From: an uncultured Dorea sp.
GTDB taxonomy: Bacteria; Bacillota; Clostridia; Lachnospirales; Lachnospiraceae
DNA length: 64,000 nt
Reading direction: 5' to 3'
Assembly (NCBI GenBank): GCA_900550865.1
Contig: URTM01000001.1
Span: forward strand, 109,179 to 173,178
In this document: positions 50,603 to 59,082 of the stretch, in pieces
How positions within the stretch are numbered: position 1 is the first letter of the stretch
How the letters are laid out: every line of letters starts with the position of its first letter
Translations under genes and position numbers: made by a program
Notes under the pieces: model-generated
Told to the model about the DNA's origin: nothing
Database searches by the model: none
Seen by the model: the letters and a program-made list of their open reading frames with translations, nothing else

Positions 50603-51285
50603 ATCCGATACCCCATTCCACGTTTTGTCTCGATGAAATCCGTCACCCCGATCTCAGCAAGCTTTCCTCTGAGTCTTGTAACATTCACGCTTAACGTATT
50701 GTCATCAATGAATACTTCATTATCCCACAAATACTCGATCATATCCAGTCTCGGAACAATCTCTCCCTTTTTCTGATACAACAGGTGCAGAATCTTCAGC
50801 TCATTCTTGGTAAGATCCACCCTCTTACCGGCATGTTCGATGTAACCTCCCGCAAGATTCAGGGTCACTTCCTTATATTCAAGGCAAAGCGCATTATTCC
50901 TTTGTTTTCCGGCATTTCTGTTAGTAGTTCTTTTTAATACCACTCCTATTCTTGCCAGCAAAATCGGGGAATTGAACGGTTTTGTAATGTAATCATCTGC
51001 TCCCTTTAAAATACCGGTCAACTCATCCATGGAATCCGTCCGGCTGGTCAGAAATATAATCGGAATGTCTGTACGTTCCCTTAATTTTGTACAGATATCA
51101 AACCCACTTTCGCCCGGCAGATTCAGGTCCAGAAGCACCAGATCTAGTGCCGGTTCCATACTACATATCTGTCCTGCCACATTCTCGAATTCTTCAATGA
51201 TCCTTACTTCATAAAATGCATTTTCCAAAAGCAGCTTCAATTCTTTCCGGATGCTTTTATCATCTTCTACAATTACAATCTGCAT
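50599..51285 (-). CDS. BceR-type OmpR-family response regulator
   Basis: A 228-residue regulator. The receiver domain (about 1-115) has the acidic pair in IVEDDKSIRK, the phosphorylated Asp in LVLLDLNLPGESG and the Lys in ITKPF. The winged-helix output domain (about 130-228) ends with VNVTRLRGKLAEIGV...KRGMGYRI. It heads the regulator-kinase-ATPase-permease-TraX set and probably controls the ABC genes. A CTGCC-type palindrome lies 48 bp upstream of its ATG. Confidence 0.93.
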   Translation of the reverse strand: MQIVIVEDDKSIRKELKLLLENAFYEVRIIEEFENVAGQICSMEPALDLVLLDLNLPGESGFDICTKLRERTDIPIIFLTSRTDSMDELTGILKGADDYITKPFNSPILLARIGVVLKRTTNRNAGKQRNNALCLEYKEVTLNLAGGYIEHAGKRVDLTKNELKILHLLYQKKGEIVPRLDMIEYLWDNEVFIDDNTLSVNVTRLRGKLAEIGVTDFIETKRGMGYRI

Positions 51286-51332
51286 ATTTTCTCCTTATGA
51301 TTGTCTTCGTATAATCATACTGATAACTATAC

Positions 51333-51359
51333 AGAGAGCTTGCCGCTGGCAGCTTCTCT
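51333..51359 (-). repeat. CTGCC-type palindromic element upstream of bceR-like gene
   Basis: The minus strand reads AGAGAAGCTGCCAGCGGCA then AGCTCTCT, an imperfect palindrome flanked by GTATGCA and GTATAG. It matches the copy at 57379-57405 at about 32 of 38 positions including the flanks. Confidence 0.65.
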
Positions 51360-51371
51360 TGCATACTTAGG

Positions 51372-51419
51372 TATACAAAACAGATCACGGAAAATGTGCT
51401 TTTTCCATTTCCCGCGATC
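51372..51419 (-). terminator. Terminator of gpmI
   Basis: The minus strand forms GATCGCGGGAAATG (51406-51419) and CATTTTCCGTGATC (51383-51396), imperfectly paired, followed by TGTTTTG. It lies 52 bp after the gpmI stop. Confidence 0.7.
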
Positions 51420-51470
51420 CGTTTCTGTCATTATATATTCGGAAGGATTTCTTCAAGAATATCCTCCGGA

Positions 51471-53009
51471 TTATTTTACAAGAAGTGATGTTCCTGTCAT
51501 CTCTTCCGGCTGTTCCATACCCATTAATTCGATTAATGTAGGTGCGATATCAGCCAGACATCCGCCTTCTTTTAACTTGTAAGCAGGATCTGCATTTACA
51601 AGAACAAATGGTACCGGATTAGTTGTATGAGCTGTAAACGGCTCTTTTGTCTCTTCATCGATCATATACTCAGCATTTCCGTGGTCAGCACAGATGAACA
51701 TCTGTCCGTCAGCTTCTTTTAATGCTTCGTAAGCCTTTCCTACACACTCATCTACTGCTTCGATTGCTTTTACAGCAGCTTCGATCACACCTGTATGACC
51801 TACCATATCAGGGTTTGCGAAGTTAATTACGATAACATCGTATTCATCAGACTTGATTGCTGCAACCAGTTTGTCGCACACTTCATATGCACTCATCTCT
51901 GGTTTTAAGTCATAAGTAGCAACCTTCGGAGATTTTACAAGGATTCTGTCTTCTCCTTCGTTTGGTTCTTCTACGCCGCCGTTAAAGAAGAATGTTACAT
52001 GTGCATACTTCTCTGTCTCGGCGATACGCGCCTGTTTCTTGCCATTCTTTGCAAGGAATTCACCAAATGTATTGGTAATCTCTTCTTTTACGAATGCAAC
52101 CTGTTTATTCTCGATCGTAGCATCATATTCTGTGAAGCATACGAATGTAGTCTTAATTCTATCTCCTCTTTCAAATCCGTCAAAGCTGTCGTCACAGAAT
52201 GTTCTTGTGAGCTCTCTTGCTCTGTCAGGACGGAAGTTGAAGAATACTACGGAATCATTTTCTTTGATCGTTGCAACCGGAACGCCATCCTTTGTTACTA
52301 CAAATGGTACTACGAACTCATCTGTTACATCTGCGTCATAAGAAGCCTGGATTCCTGCTGTTGCAGAAGCAGCCGTCTCTCCGTCACCTGCAGAAAGTGC
52401 CTTGTAAGCCTTTTCTACACGATCCCAGCGGTTATCACGGTCCATTGCATAATAACGTCCGGAAACGCTTGCAACTTCTCCTACGCCGATTTCTTTCATC
52501 TTAGCTTCTAACTGTTCTACATACTCTTTTCCGGAAGCCGGTGGTGTGTCACGGCCATCCAGGAAGCAGTGTACATATACTTTTTCCAGCCCCTGTCTCT
52601 TAGCCAGTTCCAGAAGACCGAAGATATGTCCGATGTGGCTGTGAACGCCTCCATCAGATACCAGTCCCATCAGGTGCAGTGCGGAATCATTCTTCTTCGC
52701 ATTCTCACATGCAGCAAGAAGTGCCTTATTCTCAAAGAATACACCATCTTCAATTGCCTTTGTGATCTTTGTCAGTTCCTGATAAATGATACGTCCGGCA
52801 CCCATGTTCATATGACCTACTTCTGAGTTACCCATCTGTCCGTCCGGAAGTCCTACTGCAAGTCCGCTGGCATTTCCTTTCACGCATGGATACTCTGACA
52901 TCAGCTTATCCATAACAGGTGTCTTTGCCATAGCAATTGCATTACCTTCTGTCTTTTCGTTCAGTCCATAACCATCTAAGATCATAAGTACTGTTGGTTT
53001 CTTACTCAT
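51471..53009 (-). CDS. gpmI: Phosphoglycerate mutase, cofactor-independent
   Basis: A 512-residue alkaline-phosphatase-superfamily enzyme that interconverts 3- and 2-phosphoglycerate with two manganese ions. LMILDGYGLN near the start holds a metal Asp. GQMGNSEVGHMN holds the phosphorylated Ser. HSHIGH and CADHGNAEYM provide further metal ligands. The frame extends upstream to 53195 across a terminator hairpin, but the ATG at 53009 has AAAGGTGA and starts at the family N terminus. It follows tpiA, with a hairpin between. Confidence 0.96.
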   Translation of the reverse strand: MSKKPTVLMILDGYGLNEKTEGNAIAMAKTPVMDKLMSEYPCVKGNASGLAVGLPDGQMGNSEVGHMNMGAGRIIYQELTKITKAIEDGVFFENKALLAACENAKKNDSALHLMGLVSDGGVHSHIGHIFGLLELAKRQGLEKVYVHCFLDGRDTPPASGKEYVEQLEAKMKEIGVGEVASVSGRYYAMDRDNRWDRVEKAYKALSAGDGETAASATAGIQASYDADVTDEFVVPFVVTKDGVPVATIKENDSVVFFNFRPDRARELTRTFCDDSFDGFERGDRIKTTFVCFTEYDATIENKQVAFVKEEITNTFGEFLAKNGKKQARIAETEKYAHVTFFFNGGVEEPNEGEDRILVKSPKVATYDLKPEMSAYEVCDKLVAAIKSDEYDVIVINFANPDMVGHTGVIEAAVKAIEAVDECVGKAYEALKEADGQMFICADHGNAEYMIDEETKEPFTAHTTNPVPFVLVNADPAYKLKEGGCLADIAPTLIELMGMEQPEEMTGTSLLVK

Positions 53010-53105
53010 TCTTAATATCACCTTTCGTCTATATATCGTCTTAATATACCCCTTTATATCTTTTGGGATAGCACATTCATCTGTTAGTAATATCACTTTT
53101 ACAGC

Positions 53106-53146
53106 ACAAAACCGCAGGAAGCAGTCAAAACGAAAGCCTCCTGCGG
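53106..53146 (-). terminator. Terminator between tpiA and gpmI
   Basis: The minus strand forms CCGCAGGAGGC (53136-53146) and GCTTCCTGCGG (53112-53122), then TTTTG. It lies 80 bp after the tpiA stop; read-through to gpmI would be partial. Confidence 0.8.
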
Positions 53147-53226
53147 CTGATATTACTTTTATCAACCCTTTAGCGTTAAGGCTGCAGGTTCTCAAAGTTA
53201 TAAGTATATTCTTTTATACTTATTTT

Positions 53227-53976
53227 CTATTTGTAGTTTACGATCTTTCCGAAATCAGCTTTCAGAGATGCTCCACCTACAAGACCGCCGTCGATATCAG
53301 CCTGAGCAAATAACTCTGCTGCATTTCCGGCATTTACAGATCCACCGTACTGGATACGGATAGCTTCTGCTGTAGCTTCATCATATACTTCAGCGATGCA
53401 TGCACGGATACCAGCACAAACTTCTTCAGCCTGCTCTGTAGTAGCTGTCTTACCTGTTCCGATAGCCCAGATTGGCTCGTAAGCGATTACTGCTGTCTTA
53501 GCCTGATCAGCTGTTACATTCTGGAATCCTACTTTCACCTGCTGACGGATGAAGTCCATTGTTACGCCCTGTTCTCTCTGCTCCAGAGTCTCTCCACAGC
53601 ACATGATTGGTGTAATACCATGCTCGAAAGCTTTCAGCATTTTCTTATTTACTGTCTCGTTTGTCTCCGCGAAGTATTCTCTTCTTTCAGAGTGTCCAAG
53701 AACAACGTATTTTACTCCTGCATCTGTAAGCATAGCCGGAGAGATCTCTCCTGTGTATGCTCCGCTTTCTTCAAAATACATATTCTCAGCGCCAACCTGG
53801 ATGTTGGTTTCCTTTACAGCTTCTGCTACAGGGATAATGTCGATTGCAGGTACGCAGAATACTACGTCTACATCTTCATTTGCCACTAATGGTTTTAATT
53901 CTTCAACTAAAGCTACTGCTTCACTTGGAGTTTTGTTCATTTTCCAGTTTCCGGCTACAATTTTCTTTCTTGCCAT
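53227..53976 (-). CDS. tpiA: Triosephosphate isomerase
   Basis: A 249-residue TIM barrel that interconverts dihydroxyacetone phosphate and glyceraldehyde-3-phosphate. The start AGNWKMNKT holds the catalytic Lys, GHSERREYF the catalytic His and AYEPIWAIGTG the catalytic Glu. It begins 33 bp after pgk and is likely cotranscribed with it. Confidence 0.98.
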   Translation of the reverse strand: MARKKIVAGNWKMNKTPSEAVALVEELKPLVANEDVDVVFCVPAIDIIPVAEAVKETNIQVGAENMYFEESGAYTGEISPAMLTDAGVKYVVLGHSERREYFAETNETVNKKMLKAFEHGITPIMCCGETLEQREQGVTMDFIRQQVKVGFQNVTADQAKTAVIAYEPIWAIGTGKTATTEQAEEVCAGIRACIAEVYDEATAEAIRIQYGGSVNAGNAAELFAQADIDGGLVGGASLKADFGKIVNYK

Positions 53977-54009
53977 TGTTCCAAATCTCCTTAATCATTT
54001 GTCGTCACT

Positions 54010-55203
54010 TTATTTGTCGTTGGCTGCTGCTACTCCTGGCAGTTCTTTTCCTTCAAGGAATTCCAGAGAAGCTCCACCACCTGTTGAGATGTGTGTCATC
54101 TTATCTCCATATCCTAACTGGTTAACAGCTGCTGCAGAGTCTCCTCCACCGATGATTGTTACGGCTTCTGTATCTGCAAGTGCTTTTGCTACAGCTTCAG
54201 TTCCTGCTGCAAATTTAGGCATCTCGAAGCATCCCATTGGTCCGTTCCATACAACTGTCTTAGCATCTTTTACTGCATCGCAGAAAATCTTAGCTGTCTC
54301 TGGTCCGATGTCAAGACCTTCCCAGCCTTCCGGAATCTCGCCGGCTTTTACTACCTGTGTATTCGCATCATTAGAGAAATCATCTCCGATCACGTTATCT
54401 ACAGGAAGGAGAAGTTTTACACCTTTTGCTTTTGCTTTCTCGATCATGTCAAGTGCATACTGGCAGTAATCTTCTTCCAGAAGAGATTTTCCAACTGTTC
54501 CGCCCTGTGCTTTTGCGAATGTATAAGCCATTCCTCCACCAATGATCAAAGTATCTACTTTGTCAAGAAGGTTCTCAATTACAGAAATCTTACTTGAAAC
54601 TTTTGCTCCACCAAGGATTGCTACGAATGGTCTTTCCGGATTGTTGACTGCATTTCCGAGGAAATCAATTTCTTTCTGCATAAGGTATCCAACAACTGCT
54701 GTATCTACGTATTTTGTAACACCTACGTTTGAGCAGTGTGCACGATGTGCTGTACCGAACGCATCGTTAACGAATACATCACAAAGAGAAGCAAGGTCTT
54801 TGCTGAATGCATCTTCATTCTTTGTCTCTTCTGCTCTGTAACGAGTGTTTTCAAGGAGGATTACATCTCCATCTTTCATCTCAGCTACTGCTGCTTTCGC
54901 ATTTTCTCCGACTACTTCTGCGTCAGCTGCGAATTTTACTTCCTGTCCGAGAAGTTCAGAAAGACGAACTGCTACAGGAGCAAGAGATAATTCTGGAACC
55001 GGCTGTCCCTTTGGTTTTCCAAGATGTGAACAAAGGATAACCTTTCCGCCATCAGCGATTAATTTTTTGATTGTAGGAAGTGCTGCAACAAGACGGTTCT
55101 CGTCTGTGATCTTTCCATCAATAAGTGGAACGTTGAAGTCACATCTTACAAGCACTTTTTTCCCTTTTACGTTAATGTCGTCTACAGATTTTTTGTTAAG
55201 CAT
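54010..55203 (-). CDS. pgk: Phosphoglycerate kinase
   Basis: A 397-residue glycolytic kinase that makes ATP from 1,3-bisphosphoglycerate. VLVRCDFNVPL is the substrate-binding N-terminal signature, and CSHLGKPKGQ and IIGGGDSAAAV (nucleotide region) follow. The length is standard. It lies downstream of gap behind a strong terminator, and a CTGCC-type palindrome sits 39 bp upstream of its ATG. Confidence 0.98.
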   Translation of the reverse strand: MLNKKSVDDINVKGKKVLVRCDFNVPLIDGKITDENRLVAALPTIKKLIADGGKVILCSHLGKPKGQPVPELSLAPVAVRLSELLGQEVKFAADAEVVGENAKAAVAEMKDGDVILLENTRYRAEETKNEDAFSKDLASLCDVFVNDAFGTAHRAHCSNVGVTKYVDTAVVGYLMQKEIDFLGNAVNNPERPFVAILGGAKVSSKISVIENLLDKVDTLIIGGGMAYTFAKAQGGTVGKSLLEEDYCQYALDMIEKAKAKGVKLLLPVDNVIGDDFSNDANTQVVKAGEIPEGWEGLDIGPETAKIFCDAVKDAKTVVWNGPMGCFEMPKFAAGTEAVAKALADTEAVTIIGGGDSAAAVNQLGYGDKMTHISTGGGASLEFLEGKELPGVAAANDK

Positions 55204-55241
55204 AATACTGCCTCCTGGTTATATATTTTATAACATTATAT

Positions 55242-55270
55242 CAGGGATTCTGCCGCCGGCAGCTGCCCTG
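55242..55270 (-). repeat. CTGCC-type palindromic element upstream of pgk
   Basis: The minus strand reads CAGGGCAGCTGCCGGCGGCA then GAATCCCTG, an imperfect palindrome with GTATA on one side and ATATA on the other. It shares AGCTGCCnGCGGCA with the copy upstream of the bceR-like gene. Confidence 0.6.
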
Positions 55271-55288
55271 TATACCTCGTCATAAGTT

Positions 55289-55319
55289 CAAAAAAGGTCC
55301 GGTCCAATAAGACCGGACC
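55289..55319 (-). terminator. Intrinsic terminator of gap
   Basis: The minus strand forms GGTCCGGTC (55311-55319), loop TTATTG, GACCGGACC (55296-55304), then TTTTTT, 29 bp after the gap stop. Confidence 0.95.
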
Positions 55320-55347
55320 CTTTGTGAGTCTTAATTCATGTTCTGAA

Positions 55348-56361
55348 TTATGCTAATTCAGAGAAGTATTTGATTGTTCTTACCATCTGGCTTGTGTATG
55401 AGTTCTCATTGTCATACCAAGAAACAACCTGAACCTCTGTAGTTCCATTTTCCAGTGGAAGTACCATTGTCTGAGTAGCATCGAATAATGAACCATATCT
55501 CATTCCAACGATATCGCTAGATACGATTTCATCTGTGTTGTATCCGAAGGACTCTGTAGAAGCTGCTTTCATAGCTGCGTTGATTTCATCAACTGTTACA
55601 TGTCCTTTAACAACTGCTGTAAGGATTGTTGTAGATCCTGTAGGTGTTGGTACACGCTGAGCAGATCCGATTAACTTTCCGTTCAGTTCTGGGATAACAA
55701 GTCCGATTGCTTTTGCAGCACCTGTGCTGTTAGGTACGATGTTAACTGCAGCTGCACGAGATCTTCTGAGGTCACCTTTTCTCTGTGGTCCGTCAAGAGT
55801 CATCTGATCTCCTGTGTAAGCATGGATTGTGCACATGATACCAGACTCGATTGGTGCAAGGTCGTTAAGAGCTTTTGCCATTGGAGCCAGGCAGTTTGTT
55901 GTACAAGAAGCTGCAGAAATTACTGTATCTTCTGGTTTCAGTGTTTCGTGGTTTACATTATATACGATAGTTGGCAGGTCGTTTCCAGCTGGTGCGGAAA
56001 TAACAACTTTTCTTGCTCCTGCTTTGATATGAGCAGATGCTTTTTCTTTAGATGTATAGAATCCTGTACACTCCAGAACTACGTCTACACCGATTTCTCC
56101 CCAAGGAAGTTCTTCAGCGTTAGCCTTAGCATAGATTTTGATCTCTTTTCCGTCAACGATGATAGAATCATCTGTTGCTTCTACAGTATCAGCTAAAGCA
56201 TATTTTCCCTGTGAAGAATCATATTTTAACAGGTGAGCAAGCATCTTAGGAGATGTTAAGTCGTTGATTGCTACAACTTCATATCCTTCTGCTCCGAACA
56301 TCTGTCTGAATGCAAGACGTCCAATACGTCCAAATCCATTAATCGCTACTTTTACTGCCAT
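55348..56361 (-). CDS. gap: Glyceraldehyde-3-phosphate dehydrogenase, type I
   Basis: A 337-residue NAD-dependent glycolytic enzyme. The Rossmann motif is INGFGRIGR and the catalytic Cys is in SAASCTTNCLAP. The partner His lies in TVVKGHVTVDE or the nearby HAYTGDQ region. The length is standard. It has its own strong promoter and terminator and stands first in the gap-pgk-tpiA-gpmI series. Confidence 0.97.
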   Translation of the reverse strand: MAVKVAINGFGRIGRLAFRQMFGAEGYEVVAINDLTSPKMLAHLLKYDSSQGKYALADTVEATDDSIIVDGKEIKIYAKANAEELPWGEIGVDVVLECTGFYTSKEKASAHIKAGARKVVISAPAGNDLPTIVYNVNHETLKPEDTVISAASCTTNCLAPMAKALNDLAPIESGIMCTIHAYTGDQMTLDGPQRKGDLRRSRAAAVNIVPNSTGAAKAIGLVIPELNGKLIGSAQRVPTPTGSTTILTAVVKGHVTVDEINAAMKAASTESFGYNTDEIVSSDIVGMRYGSLFDATQTMVLPLENGTTEVQVVSWYDNENSYTSQMVRTIKYFSELA

Positions 56362-56467
56362 GATTAATTCCTCCTAAAGTTTGTTTATTAACTACTTATG
56401 CAGTCTACATTGTGAAATCTTTCCCAAGCCCTTTAGAAGCTCTATCAAGACCTCTCAACTGCTAATA

Positions 56468-56496
56468 ATTGTACTTTATCTGATACAAAATTTCAA
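56468..56496 (-). promoter_or_regulatory. Sigma-A promoter of gap
   Basis: The minus strand has TTGAAA (56491-56496), a 17-bp spacer and TACAAT (56468-56473). The leader before the gap ATG is about 100 nt and carries no feature I recognise. Confidence 0.78.
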
Positions 56497-56511
56497 GAGG
56501 TTTTCCTATTT

Positions 56512-57348
56512 TTATATAAGTTGCTTAAAAACAGGCTTTTGTTTCGAAAATTCTGTATAATATTTAAAACCACAGGCTTTCAAAATCTCCTCTACTCTCG
56601 AAAAATCATATGCTATATGTTCCGGCTTGTGTGCATCCGCACCGATCGTAATGATCTCACCGCCAAGTTTCCGGTAACGTTTTAATATATCCGGGTGAGG
56701 GTGGGCGAACGGAAGTCCGTATTTTAATCCCGCCGCATTTACTTCCAGACCTTTTTCCTTTTCGATCAATAGTTTTAAAATCTCATCTATAATATCCGAA
56801 AATTCTGCATAAGAATACTCTTTTTTTCTTGTCTTTCCATACCTTACGACGTAATCCAGATGTCCCAGCGTCTGAAAGCAGTCAAATGTTTTTACATTTT
56901 CCAGTGTCGTCTCCATCATCAGACGGTACGCTTCCTTGTCCGTACGATCTGCAAAAAGCTTTTCTGCCGCAGGATCAGTATAAACCAGGTTTCCGCCGGC
57001 ATCCTTCTTATACGGGACATTGTGAACCGATCCGATTATAAAATCAAACGGATACTTCTTCGTCAGTTCTTCATAATACTCTTTCAGATATGTCCGAAGT
57101 CCCAGTTCTATCCCAATCCGGATATTTAATTTTCCTGCATATTCTTTCTGAAGTTCCTGCATCTCTGCAAAATAGGCATCTACATCAAAGATGCCTTCTT
57201 CGCCCCATTCCAGATCATCTTTGTCAAAATGATCCGTAAAGCAAATGGTTTTCAGCCCTCTTCTGACTGCCTCATCCGCCATATCACGTGGACAGGCTTC
57301 CGAATCTGTTGAAAACCTTGTATGCATATGCACATCTGCCTGTATCAT
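56512..57348 (-). CDS. PHP-domain histidinol-phosphatase-like protein
   Basis: A 278-residue PHP metal-dependent phosphatase. DVHMHTRFS at the start and CFTDHFD are metal-binding His motifs, followed by IGIELGL, IGSVHNVP, LGHLDYVVRYG and GADAHKPE. It fits the HisJ/HisK family that removes phosphate from histidinol phosphate, but no his genes are near, so another phosphate ester is possible. A CTGCC-type palindrome lies 31 bp upstream of its ATG. Confidence 0.85.
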   Translation of the reverse strand: MIQADVHMHTRFSTDSEACPRDMADEAVRRGLKTICFTDHFDKDDLEWGEEGIFDVDAYFAEMQELQKEYAGKLNIRIGIELGLRTYLKEYYEELTKKYPFDFIIGSVHNVPYKKDAGGNLVYTDPAAEKLFADRTDKEAYRLMMETTLENVKTFDCFQTLGHLDYVVRYGKTRKKEYSYAEFSDIIDEILKLLIEKEKGLEVNAAGLKYGLPFAHPHPDILKRYRKLGGEIITIGADAHKPEHIAYDFSRVEEILKACGFKYYTEFSKQKPVFKQLI

Positions 57349-57378
57349 AACTTGTTCCTCTTTATATCAAAGCATGCA

Positions 57379-57405
57379 AGAAAAGCTGCCAGTGGCAGGT
57401 TTTCT
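57379..57405 (+). repeat. CTGCC-type palindromic element upstream of the PHP gene
   Basis: AGAAAAGCTGCCAGTGGCAG then GTTTTCT, an almost perfect palindrome flanked by GCATGCA and GTAT. Read on the minus strand it ends in GCTTTTCTTGC and could also help end the mnmA transcript. Confidence 0.65.
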
Positions 57406-57443
57406 GTATTTTGTATTTCTTCCATATTCGTTCTATTTTCCGC

Positions 57444-58529
57444 CTATTTATCAGCAATGATCGTTCCGCCGCCAAGTACGTATTCGCCATCATACAATAC
57501 AACGGCCTGTCCCGGTGTAATCGCTCTCTGCGGTTCTTCAAATGTACAGAGAATCTCGTCTTCGCCCGTCTTTTCCACAGTGCACCATGCGCCTCTGTGA
57601 TTATAGCGGATCTTTGCCCATACTCTTTTCGGCTCTGTCAGATCTTCTACCGTCATGAAATTCACCTGATCCGCACGCACATAACGGGACATGGATTCTT
57701 CATTCGATCCCACTACGACTTCATTTGTCTCCGGACGGATCTCCAGCACGAACACCGGATGACCGAGGGATAAGCCCAGTCCTTTCCGCTGTCCCACCGT
57801 ATAATGAATGATTCCTTTGTGCTTTCCGACAACGGTTCCGTCAGAAAGGACAAAATTACCCGGCGTGATCTTCGCATCCGAATTTTCCTCTATATAAGAA
57901 GCATAATCCCCGTCCGATACAAAGCAGATATCCTGACTGTCCGGCTTATGCGCAACCAGAAGACCGATCTCATCTGCCATTGCACGGATCTGATCCTTGG
58001 TATATTCTCCGACCGGCATCAGTGTCCTGGAAAGCTGGTCCTGCGTAAGGTTATAAAGTGCATATGTCTGATCTTTTGCCGCAGTTGCCGAATTCCGGAT
58101 CGCATATCTTCCGTTCGGAAGCTGCTCTACTCTGGCATAATGTCCGGTCGCAATGTATTCTGCACCAATATCAAGGCTTCTCTTTAGCAGAGATTCCCAC
58201 TTCACATAGCGGTTGCAGGCAATACACGGGTTCGGTGTTCTGCCATGCAGATAATCATCGATAAAGTAGTCAATGACATTTTCTTTAAATTCTTTCTTAA
58301 AATTCATGACATAATACGGAATATCCAGTGCTGCTGCCACTCTTCTGGCATCATCCACTGCGCTTAGACCACAACAGCCGCCATGTTCTTCCATCGCGGC
58401 TTCCTCTTCATCCTGCCAGATCTGCATTGTGACTCCGATCACATCATATCCCTGATTTTTTAAAAGCCAGGCTGCCACGGAGGAGTCAACCCCTCCGGAC
58501 ATCCCGACTACAACTTTTTTCTTTTCCAT
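57444..58529 (-). CDS. mnmA: tRNA-specific 2-thiouridylase MnmA
   Basis: A 361-residue enzyme that puts sulfur on U34 of Lys, Glu and Gln tRNAs. The ATP loop is GMSGGVDSS, and the catalytic cysteines are probably those in PNPCIACN and SQDICFV. The C-terminal domain has TVGQRKGLGLS. It is the last gene of the iscR-nifS-nifU-mnmA unit, which places the sulfur donor (cysteine desulfurase) and user side by side. Confidence 0.96.
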   Translation of the reverse strand: MEKKKVVVGMSGGVDSSVAAWLLKNQGYDVIGVTMQIWQDEEEAAMEEHGGCCGLSAVDDARRVAAALDIPYYVMNFKKEFKENVIDYFIDDYLHGRTPNPCIACNRYVKWESLLKRSLDIGAEYIATGHYARVEQLPNGRYAIRNSATAAKDQTYALYNLTQDQLSRTLMPVGEYTKDQIRAMADEIGLLVAHKPDSQDICFVSDGDYASYIEENSDAKITPGNFVLSDGTVVGKHKGIIHYTVGQRKGLGLSLGHPVFVLEIRPETNEVVVGSNEESMSRYVRADQVNFMTVEDLTEPKRVWAKIRYNHRGAWCTVEKTGEDEILCTFEEPQRAITPGQAVVLYDGEYVLGGGTIIADK

Positions 58530-58544
58530 ATAAAGTTCTCCGGC

Positions 58545-58988
58545 TTAATATTCTTCCTCTTCTGCCTCTTCACCTTCGTGAATATCAGACTTCGGTTTCT
58601 TGAGTCCTTCAATCTTGATATCATGCTTTTCTGCATAATCCCATAAAGCTGCGTGGATTGCTTCCTCTGCAAGCAGTGAGCAGTGTACTTTTACCGGCGG
58701 AAGTCCATCCAGAGCTTCCATAACTGCCTTATTTGTAACTTCCATTGCTTCCTGGATTGTCTTTCCTTTTACCATCTCGGTTGCCATACTGCTGGTTGCA
58801 ACTGCTGCACCGCATCCGAATGTTTTGAATTTTACATTCTGGATGATCTGATTGTCGTCGATATCAAGGTAAATTCTCATGATATCTCCACATTTTGCAT
58901 TTCCTACGGTTCCAACGCCACTGGCGTTTTCAATCTCTCCTACATTTCTTGGATGTTCAAAATGATCCATTACTTTTTCTGAATACAT
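58545..58988 (-). CDS. Iron-sulfur cluster scaffold protein (NifU/IscU type)
   Basis: A 147-residue scaffold on which iron-sulfur clusters are built. The cysteines lie in GNAKCGD, FGCGAAVA and VHCSLLAEEA, the IscU/NifU-N pattern with the stabilising Asp. A C-terminal tail of acidic residues (HEGEEAEEEEY) extends past the core. It follows the cysteine desulfurase by 94 bp and precedes mnmA. Confidence 0.94.
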   Translation of the reverse strand: MYSEKVMDHFEHPRNVGEIENASGVGTVGNAKCGDIMRIYLDIDDNQIIQNVKFKTFGCGAAVATSSMATEMVKGKTIQEAMEVTNKAVMEALDGLPPVKVHCSLLAEEAIHAALWDYAEKHDIKIEGLKKPKSDIHEGEEAEEEEY

Positions 58989-59082
58989 ATCTTAATTACT
59001 CCTTTTTTGTCTTTTTATCTAAATGTTTTGTATAAATGCGTTTCCAAATCTGTTTCTAAGTCTGCTCTGTGCACAGTCCAGA

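Noticed and set aside
49829..50776. 315-codon plus-strand frame over the kinase and regulator
   Set aside because: Antisense shadow; both minus-strand genes have clear motifs.
53010..53195. 62-residue N-terminal extension of gpmI
   Set aside because: It runs through the tpiA terminator and precedes a well placed ribosome site and the family start.
53549..54469. 306-codon plus-strand frame over tpiA and pgk
   Set aside because: Antisense shadow spanning two glycolytic genes, without start signal.
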